From: Sphagnum compactum
Lineage: Eukaryota > Bryophyta > Sphagnopsida > Sphagnales
NCBI GenBank assembly: GCA_965153455.1
Contig: OZ234501.1
Span: forward strand, 9,610,001-9,674,000
Direction of reading: 5' to 3'
Length of the DNA stretch: 64,000 bases
Shown here: in pieces, positions 11,011-22,718 of the stretch
How the letters are laid out: every line of letters begins with the position of its first letter
How positions within the stretch are numbered: the stretch's first letter is position 1
Program-made: the position numbers and the translations under genes
Notes under the pieces: model-generated
The model's database searches: none
Told to the model about the DNA's origin: nothing
Seen by the model: only the letters and a program-made list of their open reading frames with translations

Positions 11011-12810
11011 TTCTTGGATATTCCTAAGGTTTTGTTGTCATTCACATTTTCCATTTAGTATGCTTGAAATTAATGTATATTTAATCATTGATTCCAAGGT
11101 GTTTGGTGTGAAAATTGGTGTTAATTTCCTCTTGCCATTGTTAAATAGAGGCTTTAGGATTACAAGCACGGCGTAGAAGTAAAAATAGTGCAACTAAATA
11201 GTATTAGTGAAAAAAATGCAAATTGTTGTATAGATTTGGCAAATTAGTAGTAGAGGAAGAAAAATATAATTTGATTTTACAAATAACAAAAATGGTGTTA
11301 GATGCAAGAATTGGTCTTGCTCATGTGCTCATGCTCACCTACTCATGCTCATGCTTGTAGGCTTGTGGACTAACATCCCTGGTTGCCTTGGCTACCTAAC
11401 ATTATGCTAGGTTGAGTGGCACATAAACTACTTAGCACTAGGCTTATCCTAGGTGGCTTGGGTTAAACATGTGACATCTTGTGAACACATTTCAATTGCC
11501 ATCTGTTCACATGGCATGGGTTGAAAATATATACAACTTCATATTTAACTCAACAATCCAATGGTTAGAATTGTCTGATCTTTTATCTTTTTTATGTCTT
11601 TCATGATTGAAGTTGTAAAAACCATAGTCATATGCATGATTGTGATTAGGTACATGGAAATGACTAAATGTCCTATGCCACATGTCTTGTTCAACTAGTT
11701 AGTCATGTAGTCATAGATGTCCTATATGACTACAAACTTAATTATATGTGTATTCATAGAAGACAAATTTTGGTGCAATGTGTGGAGCAAAGTTCAAATG
11801 CAAGGTGAATATTGTGCAATGGAATAGAAAGCAAAAACACAAGTGTGGCAATGGCTTGAACACAACTCAAAAAAGAAATTGGCTACACAAAAACGAAGAG
11901 GGTGACAATGTTGGCAAGCAATGTTGCTTTTTAATAGCTAGACACAAGGTAGGATGGTGGGCCAAGTGTATTTGGTGGGTCCACACTTAGGTCCAACCAT
12001 TGCTTGAAGCATTGATGAATTTGGGGCACCCAATGGGAACCCAACGATCTACAAATCACAACCAAGCATTTGGCAAATTGTTTTTAAAAAACATTTTTTT
12101 TCTTTCACAACTTTTTGCAAGCCTCTTTGTGATTTTGCATTTGTACAAAATTTTGCACCCAAGAAAACCATTGAGCAAGTTCCCTATTGTGTGTGATGTG
12201 TTGCAACTAGACAACATGATTTTCCCTTCACTATAAGATATACTTTCATTCAAATAATGAGCGAGCATGATTGAACTATGCCAAATTGACTTTGCAATAG
12301 ACAAGTGTAAGTTTTTTTCTTTTTGATTTTTTGATGTAGTCAAAGTGCCAATTATTCCACCAAAAGATTTAGCCAAATTTGGCTATAAAGAAAATATGAA
12401 GTTGAGACAACAAAAGGATCCTCCAACATTCTTAGCTACCTACTAAAACCTATTGTAGAAATCTGGCTATTTCTTCTTCTTTTTGGCAGTTAAGAAGCTC
12501 CCTAGAAAACATTAGTATTTCACATTTTCCTTTCTTTAATTCAGAAATATCAAAAATTGGCCCAAAATAAAAACAATATAATGGTCATTCATGAGTATTG
12601 TGATTTTATCCGTTCTATAACTTTCATTTATTGGGCACATGCGTAAATAGGTGATCTATTCATTCAACAACCAGATTTACATATAAATGTAGAACAAAAG
12701 TCTTTTAAATAGTTTTGACTTGAATATCTCTTAATCAGTGTTTACTTTTTTCAGTTTTCTGATGTAGCCTCATCATCCACAAACAAAAAAGACTTCACAT
12801 GGATTGCTGA
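11011..12810. other. No gene seen
   Basis: AT-rich DNA. Around 11,380-11,460 it carries CTAGG-type motifs like those inside the CACTA elements, possibly an older CACTA remnant, but no ends were found. Opposed open frames near 12,000-12,376 look like chance overlaps. Confidence 0.4.
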
Positions 12811-12860
12811 CCCGTTTGTTAAAAACTAGTGGGTGCCCGTTTGTTAAAAACTAGTGGGTG
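12811..12860 (+). repeat. Two-copy 25-bp tandem duplication
   Basis: Two perfect adjacent copies (12,811-12,835 and 12,836-12,860) of a unit running CCCGTTTGTT to CTAGTGGGTG. A third copy starts (CCCGTGG) and then diverges into a small hairpin, GTGGCC-GAA-GGCCAC (12,863-12,877). It marks the left edge of the GC-richer composite element that follows. Confidence 0.9.
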
Positions 12861-13370
12861 CCCGTGGCCGAAGGCCACTGTGAAGTCCCCCGTGATGTGA
12901 CCTCGGAGATTCTTGAGAAGGCAGGGTTTCAGGCAGAGTGGCAGGTGGAGGCGCAGCGAGTGCTTTTTGTCTTGCCCGACGCTTGAGCGAGGTGTGTTAC
13001 ACAAAGTGATCGGCTGTGTGTAACAAAGAGGGAACGCAGTGAGAGTGTGGCTGAGAGGAACGGAAGAGAGAAAGGGAGGGTAATTGAGCGAATGGGGAAA
13101 GAGGGAGGGAGCCAAAACCAAAGTAGGTAGGTTTTTGGGCGTGTTACACAAAGTGATCGGCTGTGTGTAACAAAGTGCCATTCAAAAGTACCATTTTGGA
13201 GGACCATGAGCGGAATTAATATATAAAAAAAAAAATTTGGTACTCCCAGGCCCCAGCCACTCCCACTCTCCCAGGCCCCTGTCCACAAAGTTACTGAGTG
13301 GAGGACCATTCAAAAGTACCATAATAAGGACTGAGCGGAATTATAATATAGACTATCCAAACTGTAGAAA
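12861..13370. mobile_element. GC-richer composite repeat with internal direct repeats
   Basis: A local island is richer in G and C than its surroundings. A 35-bp segment occurs twice exactly (12,994-13,028 and 13,141-13,175), and each copy is itself a hairpin with 9-bp arms TGTTACACA / TGTGTAACA. A second repeated segment, CCATTCAAAAGTACCAT, occurs at 13,178-13,194 and 13,306-13,322, each followed by a version of GAGCGGAATTA. Open frames of 120-126 codons on the minus strand span these repeats and have low-complexity composition, so I do not call a gene. Type of element unknown. Confidence 0.5.
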
Positions 13371-16300
13371 ATTAGCAAAGAACCGCCCAAAACCAAATAC
13401 TCTGTCTAAATATGAGGAATTTTCTCAAGCTAATTTTTTCCATTGAAAGTTTCCAGAAAGTTTCTTTAAAATTAGAGAATCTATGAAAGAATAGTCCTTA
13501 AGAAAATTTGAGATTGCAATTTTGCAAAAATTCACCATTTCAAAATCACTGCTCAATTCAGACATTACAGCCAGTGTTTACTGAGAACCCACAAGAAACG
13601 TAAATAGTCCCAAGCGTTTGTTGAACTTCGAAATTTTTTATTCACATCACCAAAATGGTTATTTCATGGCAACAAATCTCATGCATAGTGATACAGAGGA
13701 TAGGACGAAAAACAATAAAATTCTGCCAAGGTCACTGGCAGAAACTTAAATAGTCACAAGAGGGATCTGGGTACAACGTTCGAAACACCGCTAGCCTAAA
13801 TGGACTGACTGTTATGATTCTTGAACAATGGATTTCGTTGTCCATTGATTAGACTAAGTCCAAGGGTAAATTGGGTGATTTGACTGCATGAAGCACTGAA
13901 AGCTGCAAGCCGTCACTAGACATTTTCATATGGGATTCTTTTTGTTCGAAGTTTTGTTGACAAATTTTCAATTTTGCAGCTATTTGATCTACCTGCGTGA
14001 GATACTGACCAAGGAGACTGATATTTCTGAATTTTAATTTTCGATTGGGGGACCAGCAAATTGGCAACCATCCACATGCTAATCCCCTGGGCTGGACTGT
14101 AGTTCACAGAGGTGGATCTACAAAAGAGTTGCAATTCTTTTTTTAAACTAAGCCAAAGCTAATGACATTATAATCTTCATCTTCTTTCTTTCTTTTTCTT
14201 TGTTGCATGGCGATACTGCACGAAGCCCAATTTGTTTTCCCCTCGTATTTTCATCAAATTCTCATGAATTTTTCATGTGTTCCCCAAGAAGTTTCCAATA
14301 CCACCCCAGTTTATCCCTTAAGTTTTGCCCAAAGTTGAACTCTCATCGCAAAGGCAACACTTCCATGATTCTATTTTGGGAGTGCAAACTTCTATTTTGA
14401 GGAGTGTCCAATGCTTTAGAATTTTTTTCTGTATGAAGGGCTAATCAAGGTGAGTCATTGCTAAAATAAATTTGAACTTTGGAGTGCACTTCATAACGAA
14501 TCAGTAGAATCAACAATACACATGTAAACAATAGGTACCAATTTTTATGGAGTCAGTTATAAGTGTAAACAATGAGGATGAACACAGTTAGAAAAGAAAT
14601 TCTTAACAACCAATGAAACAAGGCACCTAGGAGGTCCAGTTTTCTCTTTGGGGAGGGGTGGGGAGGCTGATTTTCGTGGATTTTGTTTTGGGGTAGGGAA
14701 GAGGATGAAATGAATGGATAGGTAGTCATCTGGGTATTAGTTCAATCAATTAATGGTAATTCACCAAGTTAAAACTATAAAAAAGAGTTGCAATTTTATT
14801 TTTGGTATAAGCCAAAAGGTTGTGAGACAATCTTAATCTTCTTCCTTTTATTCGTTTGGCGGTTTAACATGCATCACACCACACACTTTGTTCATAAGCT
14901 TTTCCCAAAGTTGAATTGTCATAACTTATAAGGTAGGCAAAACTAAAACTCTAACATGATTCTTTTTTGGGTGCCACCAATGTTCCAATTACTTTATTTG
15001 TGATGGGCTAATCAAAGTGGCTGCTTGACCCCCTCCCCCTAAACACTTGAACCTTGGGAAACCTGCAAGTAATTAATAGAGCTAAAATAGGACACTAAGA
15101 AAACTAAAATAGTTGAATATAACCCATTTGCAAAAAATATTTCAAGCAGATGTTCTTCCAAATGCTCTTCCAAATGAAAGATCCAGCATATGAAGGGATG
15201 TGATTGTAGAAGGATCAGCAAAATCTTGATCGAAGAATGTTTTTTTCTGTTTTTTGGGTGGGCGTTTGGAGAAGGCAAATTTCTGCAACTAACTCCATCT
15301 CCAATGTGCATGTTACTTTTCTTTTTCCAATGTGTTATCTTGGTTTAAAAAGTTGCATAACATTCAAGCTCCTGGAACCGGTGAGATTGTGGTGCGTAGT
15401 TGATATATTTAGATCACAAAAATTCCTCGAAGGGGGTGCAACTTGCAAACTTTGGCAGTAGTAGTAGTACTTGAAAGAGCTGCCAGTTATGAAATGGACA
15501 TTATTCCTGAAAAGAAGAGAAATGTCAGCTCTTTACACAGCAAGTGGACCCACACAATTTCTCTGACTCTTGCCTTCCCCATAGAGAGTTGGAATTACTT
15601 TTTTGTTTTTTGGGGGACGTGGGGACATTGCAATCCTTATCTAAACAGCCTGTTCCGCTTTAAGCAACCCCATCTATCCGCTTTAAGGTATTTTTCATGG
15701 TCTCAATTGCTTGAGAAGCCCTAAATGCCTGAGTAGCCAAAATTGGTATTTTCTTTTGGGGAATTGTAGGTTCATGAAGCAAGGAGAGAAGAATTCCAAA
15801 TTTGTTTTTGGGCCATGTGAAGTGTGGTCATAGGCTCCAAATGGCATGCTCACTGGAATTGTCCATGATATCCAAATTGAAGGGCAAAAAAACTAAAGCA
15901 TTTTTGTTTAGTAGTAGGAATTCCTTTTCACTCAAATTCCTGGTCTCTTAGACCTTGGAGTTTGAGCAATATTATTTTACTCCATTTCCAAGTCCTGTAC
16001 TTTTGTTCCTGATAGGTACACCCAATCATAATTTTGGGCAAAAACTTAGGTTACTCAAAGAGCTGTGAATGAACTGATGAGATGGATAAGCTTATTTGAG
16101 ATTCCTCCTCAAGTGCTCTGAAATTGTAACACATAGTACTAGGACAAGTAAGGAATAAAACAGCCAACTGTAGGAACCAAGGAGCCTGTACAGATTCTAG
16201 AACATGGTACCTGGCAGAATTGGCCGTAGAGACTGCCCATTCCTGGTGCTAAAAGCAGAATCCGCACTTGCTGCTGGTTCTGGCTCTCAGTAACCAATGG

Positions 16301-18640
16301 CCTGGACTAGTCTAGATAGGCATTCCTTGCTTTGAACTTATTCAAATGGTGGAGGATTCTTAACAAAGCAGCTTCGAGTAGTGTCAAAGTTTTGTTTTAC
16401 CCAACTCTGAGTAAAACAAATATATGAAGACAACTCAAATCTTAAGATGTCACCAATGGATTAGGGCGTATGTGAAGCAATGAAAGAGTACAAGAGACTA
16501 GGATCCTACATAAGGAACAAAATTAATGTGGTTCATATACATACTAAAAAGGTCAAATGGAAAAAATGTCATAATCTTGTGAATTCTTCTGAATGCAAGT
16601 TATTTATTTGTCCTTTCACAATAAAATCTATCAAAAAATTCACATTGATTTTGTTCCAGACTAGAAATTGAATACATAAGAAAACAATATTCCACTCAAG
16701 AAAATAATAGTTGTCAAGTATTTATCACAAAATTTTTGTTCTCCAGGAGGCGGTTGTTGTTGAAACTAGTGTTGGCAGGTTCTTTGATTTCAATAGGTTT
16801 AGGTTTAAGTTATACTTTAGGTTCTCAGGTTTTTGTATGGAGGTTCCAAGTTTTTTGGGAGTTGTCATTGCAACCTAATTGAAGAATCGATATATTTCCA
16901 AAATTGGATTAGAACATTATGGGGGCTGCTGCCCTGTTCTAAAAAGGTTCAGGTTCTTAAGTATGTAAATAATTTCATTTCATAAAAAACTTGGTCCTCC
17001 ATTTTAACAAGTTACTAGTGTGGTCTGTGCTGTTGGCGCAAGTGTTACCACGCCCTCAACTGATTTTTCCTTCCAAAACCTGGTTTTTTGGAATTTATTT
17101 GAATTTTCAGTGGCAGAAATCACTTAAAAATCAATATCTCTCACATTCTGAATTCAAATCTACCAAATAAACTCCATTAAATCTTGCTCATCAAGATCTT
17201 TCCAACAACACCAAAGGCACATTCCAATTCCTCCGAGATTTTCAGCTACGAATTAATTTGATTTTCAGTGAAGAAATCATTCAATATTCAAGAACTTTTG
17301 CACTGCAAGTCCAAAAGTCATGGAACCAAGCCAATGCACCCCTCCTCATCGAGAGCTTTCCAAAGACACCAAGAACACAATCTGAAGCATCCTAGTTTGG
17401 TGGATCTCATAACTACAAAACAAAACAAACTACCTTCCTTCATAGAGAGATTGCATTTGATTGATTGTACATAATATTACATTATTTTTATCTGGAACTA
17501 TGTGCACTAGTTGAACGATTAATATTACACAATTTGTTTTTTGGTTTAGTTGTGTGTAATGAAGGCGGAATTGAACCTTGTCTTAAATTGGTTCTAATTT
17601 TTGTTTGGTGACTGGGATTGAAGATGTTAGAAATCCAAGAACTAATCTCAAGATTGGACTGAAGGTCCCATCAAAAAAGGAAAAAAAATTGAACAACACT
17701 GATTGAAACATCATTAAGTGCGAATGAGATTTAAACTTTTCTATTCTTGAGGAGTTAGTGACAAGGAGCATCTTTGGAGTCTCATCTTTGGTGTTATGAG
17801 ACTCTAAAGCATGCCAAAAACACTTTACAATATCAAGCTATGAAACGAGAAGTGTCATGTGATATCAACCTGTTAAACATGCTAAAGCTGTGCATAGCTA
17901 GCTATGTCCTTATTCTATTTCCCCATTTATAGGGAATGTCCCCTGCAGCACCCATCTGTCCAATATATAAAGGATAGTATCAAGCCAAAGGAGTAGTTAG
18001 AAACAGCTACAGATGATTAGGAGAATGCAAGTTCAGAGTTCAGATAGGACAGGGATTCCATGGAGATTAGAAAGAAGTTCCCATATTTCTTAGAACACAG
18101 TGAAAACACACACACCTGTTTACATAATGATCCTACTCATTCTGCCAACCTGAAAAGGCTCCTTGCAGGATGTCTTGAAACTGAGTTTCTGTTGTCTTTT
18201 CCTCTAGACAGAAGGCAAGTCTGGAGAGGGGTGGGCCACTAGGTTGGTGACTGATTACACTCTCTCCTCTATTGATCGCACAATACATCATTTCATGAAA
18301 ATTGCTTCTAGTATTTGGATCCTCACTCCCCACATAATACACTTTTCTATGCTGCATTTTAAATGTTTGTTATTAAATGATTATGATGAAATGTTTGTTT
18401 AGATTTTGCTCACGAGTTGAATGGTACCAATTGACACTGAACCTGCCTGCAGGAACCTATATAATAAGCTTATGGTATTGCCTAGCCCAGTGTTTAAGTA
18501 ACAGTACACACTTCCAGAAAATTGCAGATTACCTAGGGTTGAAGGGATCTGCACATAACCCATGATTGATGTTGAGAAGAACTAACTAACTTTTAATATT
18601 TGTCTTTCCCAGAATTATCTTTAGTAAAAATTTGGGGCTT
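13371..18640. other. Intergenic, moderate GC, no supported gene
   Basis: Composition is less AT-rich than 1-11 kb and there are few obvious repeats. Segments near 17,040-17,440 have the A/C-rich, low-stop texture of LTR-retroelement leaders, but no LTR boundaries or primer-binding site were found. Short open frames in both orientations show no domain that I can recognise. Confidence 0.4.
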
Positions 18641-18647
18641 TGCCTTA

Positions 18648-18951
18648 GAGGATCCTCACCCATACTGGGTATCTAGGCATGTATCTTTTTTTCTGAGATC
18701 CATTATTAATTTTCATATCCCAAGCCACACTCACTCACAAACTTGAAAGTAGGACTTTGAAAAGAGAGAAACCACTCACAGCAAAACAAGTGGATCAATC
18801 AGATAAACTGGTCAATCAACAACAATGTGAGACTGTGCTATGGCATTTACCAGCCATCGCATCCAATGCAAATATGTTGTCCCAAAACAATTCCCTTAAA
18901 CCAAACTGGCAAGTTTTTACCATTCTACATGTTGTATGGGTGATGATGCTC
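18648..18951. mobile_element. PIF/Harbinger-like MITE, copy 1
   Basis: TTA target duplications lie at 18,645-18,647 and 18,952-18,954. The left end, GAGGATCCTCACCCATA, pairs with the reverse complement of the right end, GAGCATCATCACCCATA. The interior (TGTGCTATGGCATTTACCAG, then AACCAAACTGGCAAGTTTTT) matches the MITE at 20,984-21,302. No coding capacity. Confidence 0.75.
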
Positions 18952-19003
18952 TTACCAACCATTATAGCCTGCATATATATATAGCACATTTTCCATTCTA
19001 TTA

Positions 19004-19173
19004 AAGGCCCTGTTGGATTTGACGGCCAGATTGAACCAGCACCCACCAGTGCATCATTGAAGGATGGATGGTTAGTGATCGGGAAACACTTTTCTGTTGG
19101 GTTTGGTTTTCATGGCTAACCATGGAGGTTAGCTCAGTTGCTTTCTTTTTTCAGTTGGTCATCAAAACAGCCC
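19004..19173. mobile_element. Tourist-like MITE, about 170 bp
   Basis: TTA triplets flank the element (19,001-19,003 and 19,174-19,176). The left end AAGGCCCTGTTGGATTTGAC matches, with small gaps, the reverse complement of the right end, GGGCTGTTTTGATGACC. The GGCCTGTT-type terminus with TTA duplication is typical of Tourist/PIF-Harbinger MITEs. It is a separate family from the 18,648 element. Confidence 0.5.
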
Positions 19174-19517
19174 TTACCTATGTATAATCATATAATCCAT
19201 CTAATTTAAGTAGCAGTCACCTATTTTCATACCTATTTGCCTATATAGAGGTCCTACTTCTTACAGAATGTGTTACCTAGGTGAAATCAGATATTAGCTC
19301 AGTTGAGGTTTATGACAACCGAGTCATAAGAAGCATCCAGTGGATGATGAGTGATGGTTCACTCTGGCTTGCTTTTACATATTCCCTTCAAATCCTTTGG
19401 TTAATTTCAAAAGTGGACTTTGTACACTTTGTGGTAATAGTTGTTGAAATGCCCATGAAGGTTTACGTATCATTTTTCCTCTTTTATTTTGGCTGGACTT
19501 CAGTTTCGGTGAGTATT

Positions 19518-19727
19518 ATGAACTCTAGACCTGTCTCAAATGAACCCATGGATATTTATACCCTATATTAGGATGCTGCATGGTGAATCTAGAGGGTTCT
19601 AGCCCTCCAAGCGTTCAGGTGTATCAATGTGAATAACTGTTTAAATAAATAAATACAAGCAACCTGGTGGATGGATGGTGGGGGACAAGGAGCTGCTACC
19701 AGCTACAGTTCAAAGGTCCATCGTGCT
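19518..19727 (+). repeat. 210-bp perfect direct repeat, left copy
   Basis: Identical to 20,707-20,916 at every position I compared, with no indel (constant offset 1,189). It begins ATGAACTCTAGACCTG and ends AAAGGTCCATCGTGCT. Weaker similarity continues for about 7 to 12 bases past the right edge. The two copies bracket the hAT-like island. Confidence 0.9.
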
Positions 19728-19767
19728 TATAGCCCAGGCCTCATAAAACCTGGCATTCTATTTTTAG

Positions 19768-20701
19768 ATGCCAACTTTGCCAGAATTAATTTCGTCAAAG
19801 TGCCATAATTAAGTAATACAGTTATTAAGAGCATCCCTACCGCAAGTCATTAAAACGGTCACTATCACTATTTTTTGGTAGTCGGTTTGAGCCTCCGAGG
19901 GCCAAAATAGTGATTTGGGTGCAGTCATTTTTGTGGTTTCCCACCGCGGAGTCACTAAAATTTAGCATCTTCTCGCTTTCCATTGTGGCGGACGGATTGC
20001 AGATCCAGGCGGATCGTGATTCCAACAACAATGCCAGGGAATTGGAAGTGCCCCCCGTGATGCCAGCGGATCTCATCAAGATGCATCCTGGTGTGTTCAT
20101 CAGCGAAGTAGTGGATCAATACCTCGGGCACCTAGCCAAACACTGGAGCACGGACCTGATTGATAAGGCGGAGAGCGAACACCGTGAACTGCTCGCTGTC
20201 TACGCGCACGAGCCGGATGGCCCTCGACAAGCACGACGAGAAGACGTTCTTTAACGAGGCGTGGGACTGCTTGAAGGGGCGCTTCATGCAGCTGCGTCAG
20301 CTGTGCGATGGATTGGCGACAACGTTCCCGAATATGACGTCCGTCGAGAGTGACTTTTCCATCGTTAAATGGGAGAAAAACGACTCCCGTAACAGCCTGA
20401 CGAGTCTATCCCTCGCGGGCATTATGCATGCGAAATAGTTCGAGCAAATCAAAATGATCAAGCACCAATCTTTCGCTTGAATAACAGTGCGAGTTTGTCT
20501 CCATGTCCATTCCATTCAACATATTCTTTGCCTAGTTGTGTTCTGTTTGCGATAGCCGCGAGAATGGTAATAGCGGTGTCCGTTTTGATTTTATCTTCTA
20601 GTAGGGGGAAGCCTGTTATGAAAAATAAAGCATATGCCAGATGTGCCAGTATTAAGGTGACAAATGTGCCAGAATTAATTTAATTCTGGCAAAGTTGGCA
20701 T
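19768..20701 (+). mobile_element. TIR element carrying a GC-rich hAT-like transposase fragment
   Basis: A perfect 22-bp inverted repeat bounds the segment: left 19,768-19,789, starting ATGCCAACTTTGCCAG, and its reverse complement at 20,680-20,701. The TGCCAGAATTAA motif recurs just inside the right end, as in elements with subterminal transposase sites. No target duplication flanks the inverted repeats. Instead, 210-bp direct repeats lie just outside. A second MITE-like start (AGAGCATCCCTACCGCAAG) is nested at 19,828. The centre (about 19,970-20,480) is much richer in G+C than the rest of the window. Confidence 0.55.
19980..20480 (+). pseudogene. hAT-superfamily-like transposase C-terminal fragment
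   Basis: Two consecutive frames carry one protein-like segment. The first has VPPVMPADLIKMHPGVF and KHWSTDLIDKAESEHRELL. The second, shifted by one base near 20,210, has ALDKHDEKTFFNEAWD, then GLATTFPNMTSVESDFSIVK and IMHAK. The ESDFSIVKWEKND...SLAGIMHAKQFEQ pattern resembles the C-terminal dimerisation region of hAT-like proteins that I recall as abundant in oomycete genomes; this is from memory and needs a search. A TAG stop (20,436-20,438) replaces the expected codon before FEQIKMIK. N-terminal and catalytic parts are absent, so it is dead. Confidence 0.55.
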
Positions 20702-20706
20702 TTGCC

Positions 20707-20916
20707 ATGAACTCTAGACCTGTCTCAAATGAACCCATGGATATTTATACCCTATATTAGGATGCTGCATGGTGAATCTAGAGGGTTCTAGCCCTCCAAG
20801 CGTTCAGGTGTATCAATGTGAATAACTGTTTAAATAAATAAATACAAGCAACCTGGTGGATGGATGGTGGGGGACAAGGAGCTGCTACCAGCTACAGTTC
20901 AAAGGTCCATCGTGCT
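20707..20916 (+). repeat. 210-bp perfect direct repeat, right copy
   Basis: Second copy of 19,518-19,727. It starts 5 bp after the right inverted repeat of the hAT-like island. Its right flank (GTATAGCCTGAGG) differs from that of the left copy (TATAGCCCAGGCC). Confidence 0.9.
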
Positions 20917-20983
20917 GTATAGCCTGAGGAAAAAAGAGTTTGTACTATCCAAGAAGAAAATTTACATGAAGGTACTTGTGTTA

Positions 20984-21302
20984 GAGCATCTCCACCTGTG
21001 CTCAGTATGTCACTCTGGATAATAAAATTAAATGTCTAAGTTTAGCTGTTTTTTTAGCAACCCCACCAATAAAACTGTAACTGGAACGGCATGTACGGGG
21101 GACTACTAATAGCAAACCACCTGGACCAATCATTACCATCGACCAATCAGAAATACTGTGTTGGGCATTTTACCAGCCACGGCAAGCTCCACGAATTTGG
21201 TGCACAAAAACCAATTTCCTGAGCTAAATTGGCACATTTTGACTTTTTTTGCAATAAATTTTACTGTCTGGAGTCACATACTGAGCACCGTTGGAGATGC
21301 TT
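20984..21302. mobile_element. PIF/Harbinger-like MITE, copy 2
   Basis: TTA target duplications lie at 20,981-20,983 and 21,303-21,305. Terminal inverted repeats extend over about 35 bp: left GAGCATCTCCACCTGTGCTC pairs with the reverse complement of right AAGCATCTCCAACGGTGCTC, and then both read AGTATGT-ACTC. The best-preserved copy of the family in this window. Non-coding. Confidence 0.85.
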
Positions 21303-21305
21303 TTA

Positions 21306-22718
21306 GGCTATACCACTGGGAGGCAGCTCTTCCCAAACAATGGCCTTTCGGAAATATTGTAACTTCCATGCCTTTAAACATTTTTTTATGTTAGATGAGA
21401 ATGCATCAAAATAGGGTGTGTAAATTCAGAGAAAGTTGTTGATATAAGAGGTTCTAGATCTCAGCACTTAACGTGTTCACGTGTGACATTTTATGGATGA
21501 ATATGTTTTCTCATCCACAAAAATACTATTGTCCATATACCATACCCGTGATTGATGTTAGGCATAAAATAATTCTTAAAAGGTTTGGTCCCAAGAAAAC
21601 AAAACAAAATTAGTAATATTTGTTGAAGTCTTTGAGAATGGAACTAACAACCAATGGGACAACCTATTGGACATAGTTCACCGTCCTAATCGGATCACTA
21701 GATTAGGAGTATAGATCCAAAGGCAAGGTCCACCTTATGTAGTTAGTTTTTTACTCTTGAAATATTCAATTAGGGAACTGTTGAACCTCTTTTTCTGAAA
21801 TAAATGAATATTTCAACGGTGCCAATTTTCAGTCACAAGTACGGTATTGTAGAACCACTACACTACATTGGCACACATTGTGAAACCTTGTTCGAAAATT
21901 CAGCATGCTGGGAGGCAATAAAACCTCCCTTAAACAAATTTGAGTTCATCTACCCAAGGGTGTCAAAGCACTCTGGCCTTGCCCAGATGGATTCAGTATT
22001 CATCCAACCTTATAACCCACATAGGTCCACCATTCACCCAACGTTCCAAATGAAGCCTTTACAATAGGACTTAACAAAAGGCCTACCATGGTAGAATCCT
22101 ACATATCAGCACGGACCTCTCAATCCCTGCTATACAATGACAATTGGCCTGTTAAGGCAGTGAATATTCTCAATAAAGGCCTGCACTAGAAAGGACTTAG
22201 GTATCATTGCCTCACCAATCTGTAGTGAAACTGGGTGTGAAATGGACCACGCCTTTGGCTAATTCTTTCTAGGTTCTTGGTTCTTGTGAATGGGAGGTGT
22301 CATTGGCAGTGTTGCAAAGAAGCTTTTGAAGACCTAGGTTTTTTCTTTTTCTTGGGAACAAAAGAGCCAAGGAAACCAAGTTGCTTTTGGTGTGTAAGCA
22401 ATATGCTCCTTGGGAACTTGTGCAGATCCTGGAGGCAAAATATATCAACAGATGTTTGTCATATTTGAACAATCATAAACTATACGAGTAGACAGTAGGC
22501 TACTATTTGTTGTTGCAGCCTTGAAACAAACCAACCTTTTTTCTAAAATATATGCATGGGAAGCACTTGTAAAGTATAAGGTTCAAACTTCAAGGGGCCA
22601 TGTTGCTTTGAAACAACCAAGTTTTGTTTTGAAACATATATGAGTAACTTGATATTAATAACTTGTTATGTATGTAATCATTTAAGGGTTAACATTGGTA
22701 ACTTATTAGGTGGTGGGG
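21306..22718. other. No gene seen
   Basis: Mixed-composition intergenic DNA. Open frames such as 21,804-22,067 lack recognisable domains and codon bias. Confidence 0.4.

Noticed and set aside
12819-13309. Two long minus-strand open frames (120 and 126 codons)
   Set aside because: They overlap in different frames over exact internal DNA repeats and have low-complexity, repetitive translations. Best explained by a GC-rich, stop-poor repeat.
19518-20916. TRIM-type LTR element with 210-bp LTRs
   Set aside because: The repeats do not start TG and end CA at their edges, no primer-binding or polypurine site adjoins them, and the flanking pentamers match only 4 of 5. Not strong enough to call.
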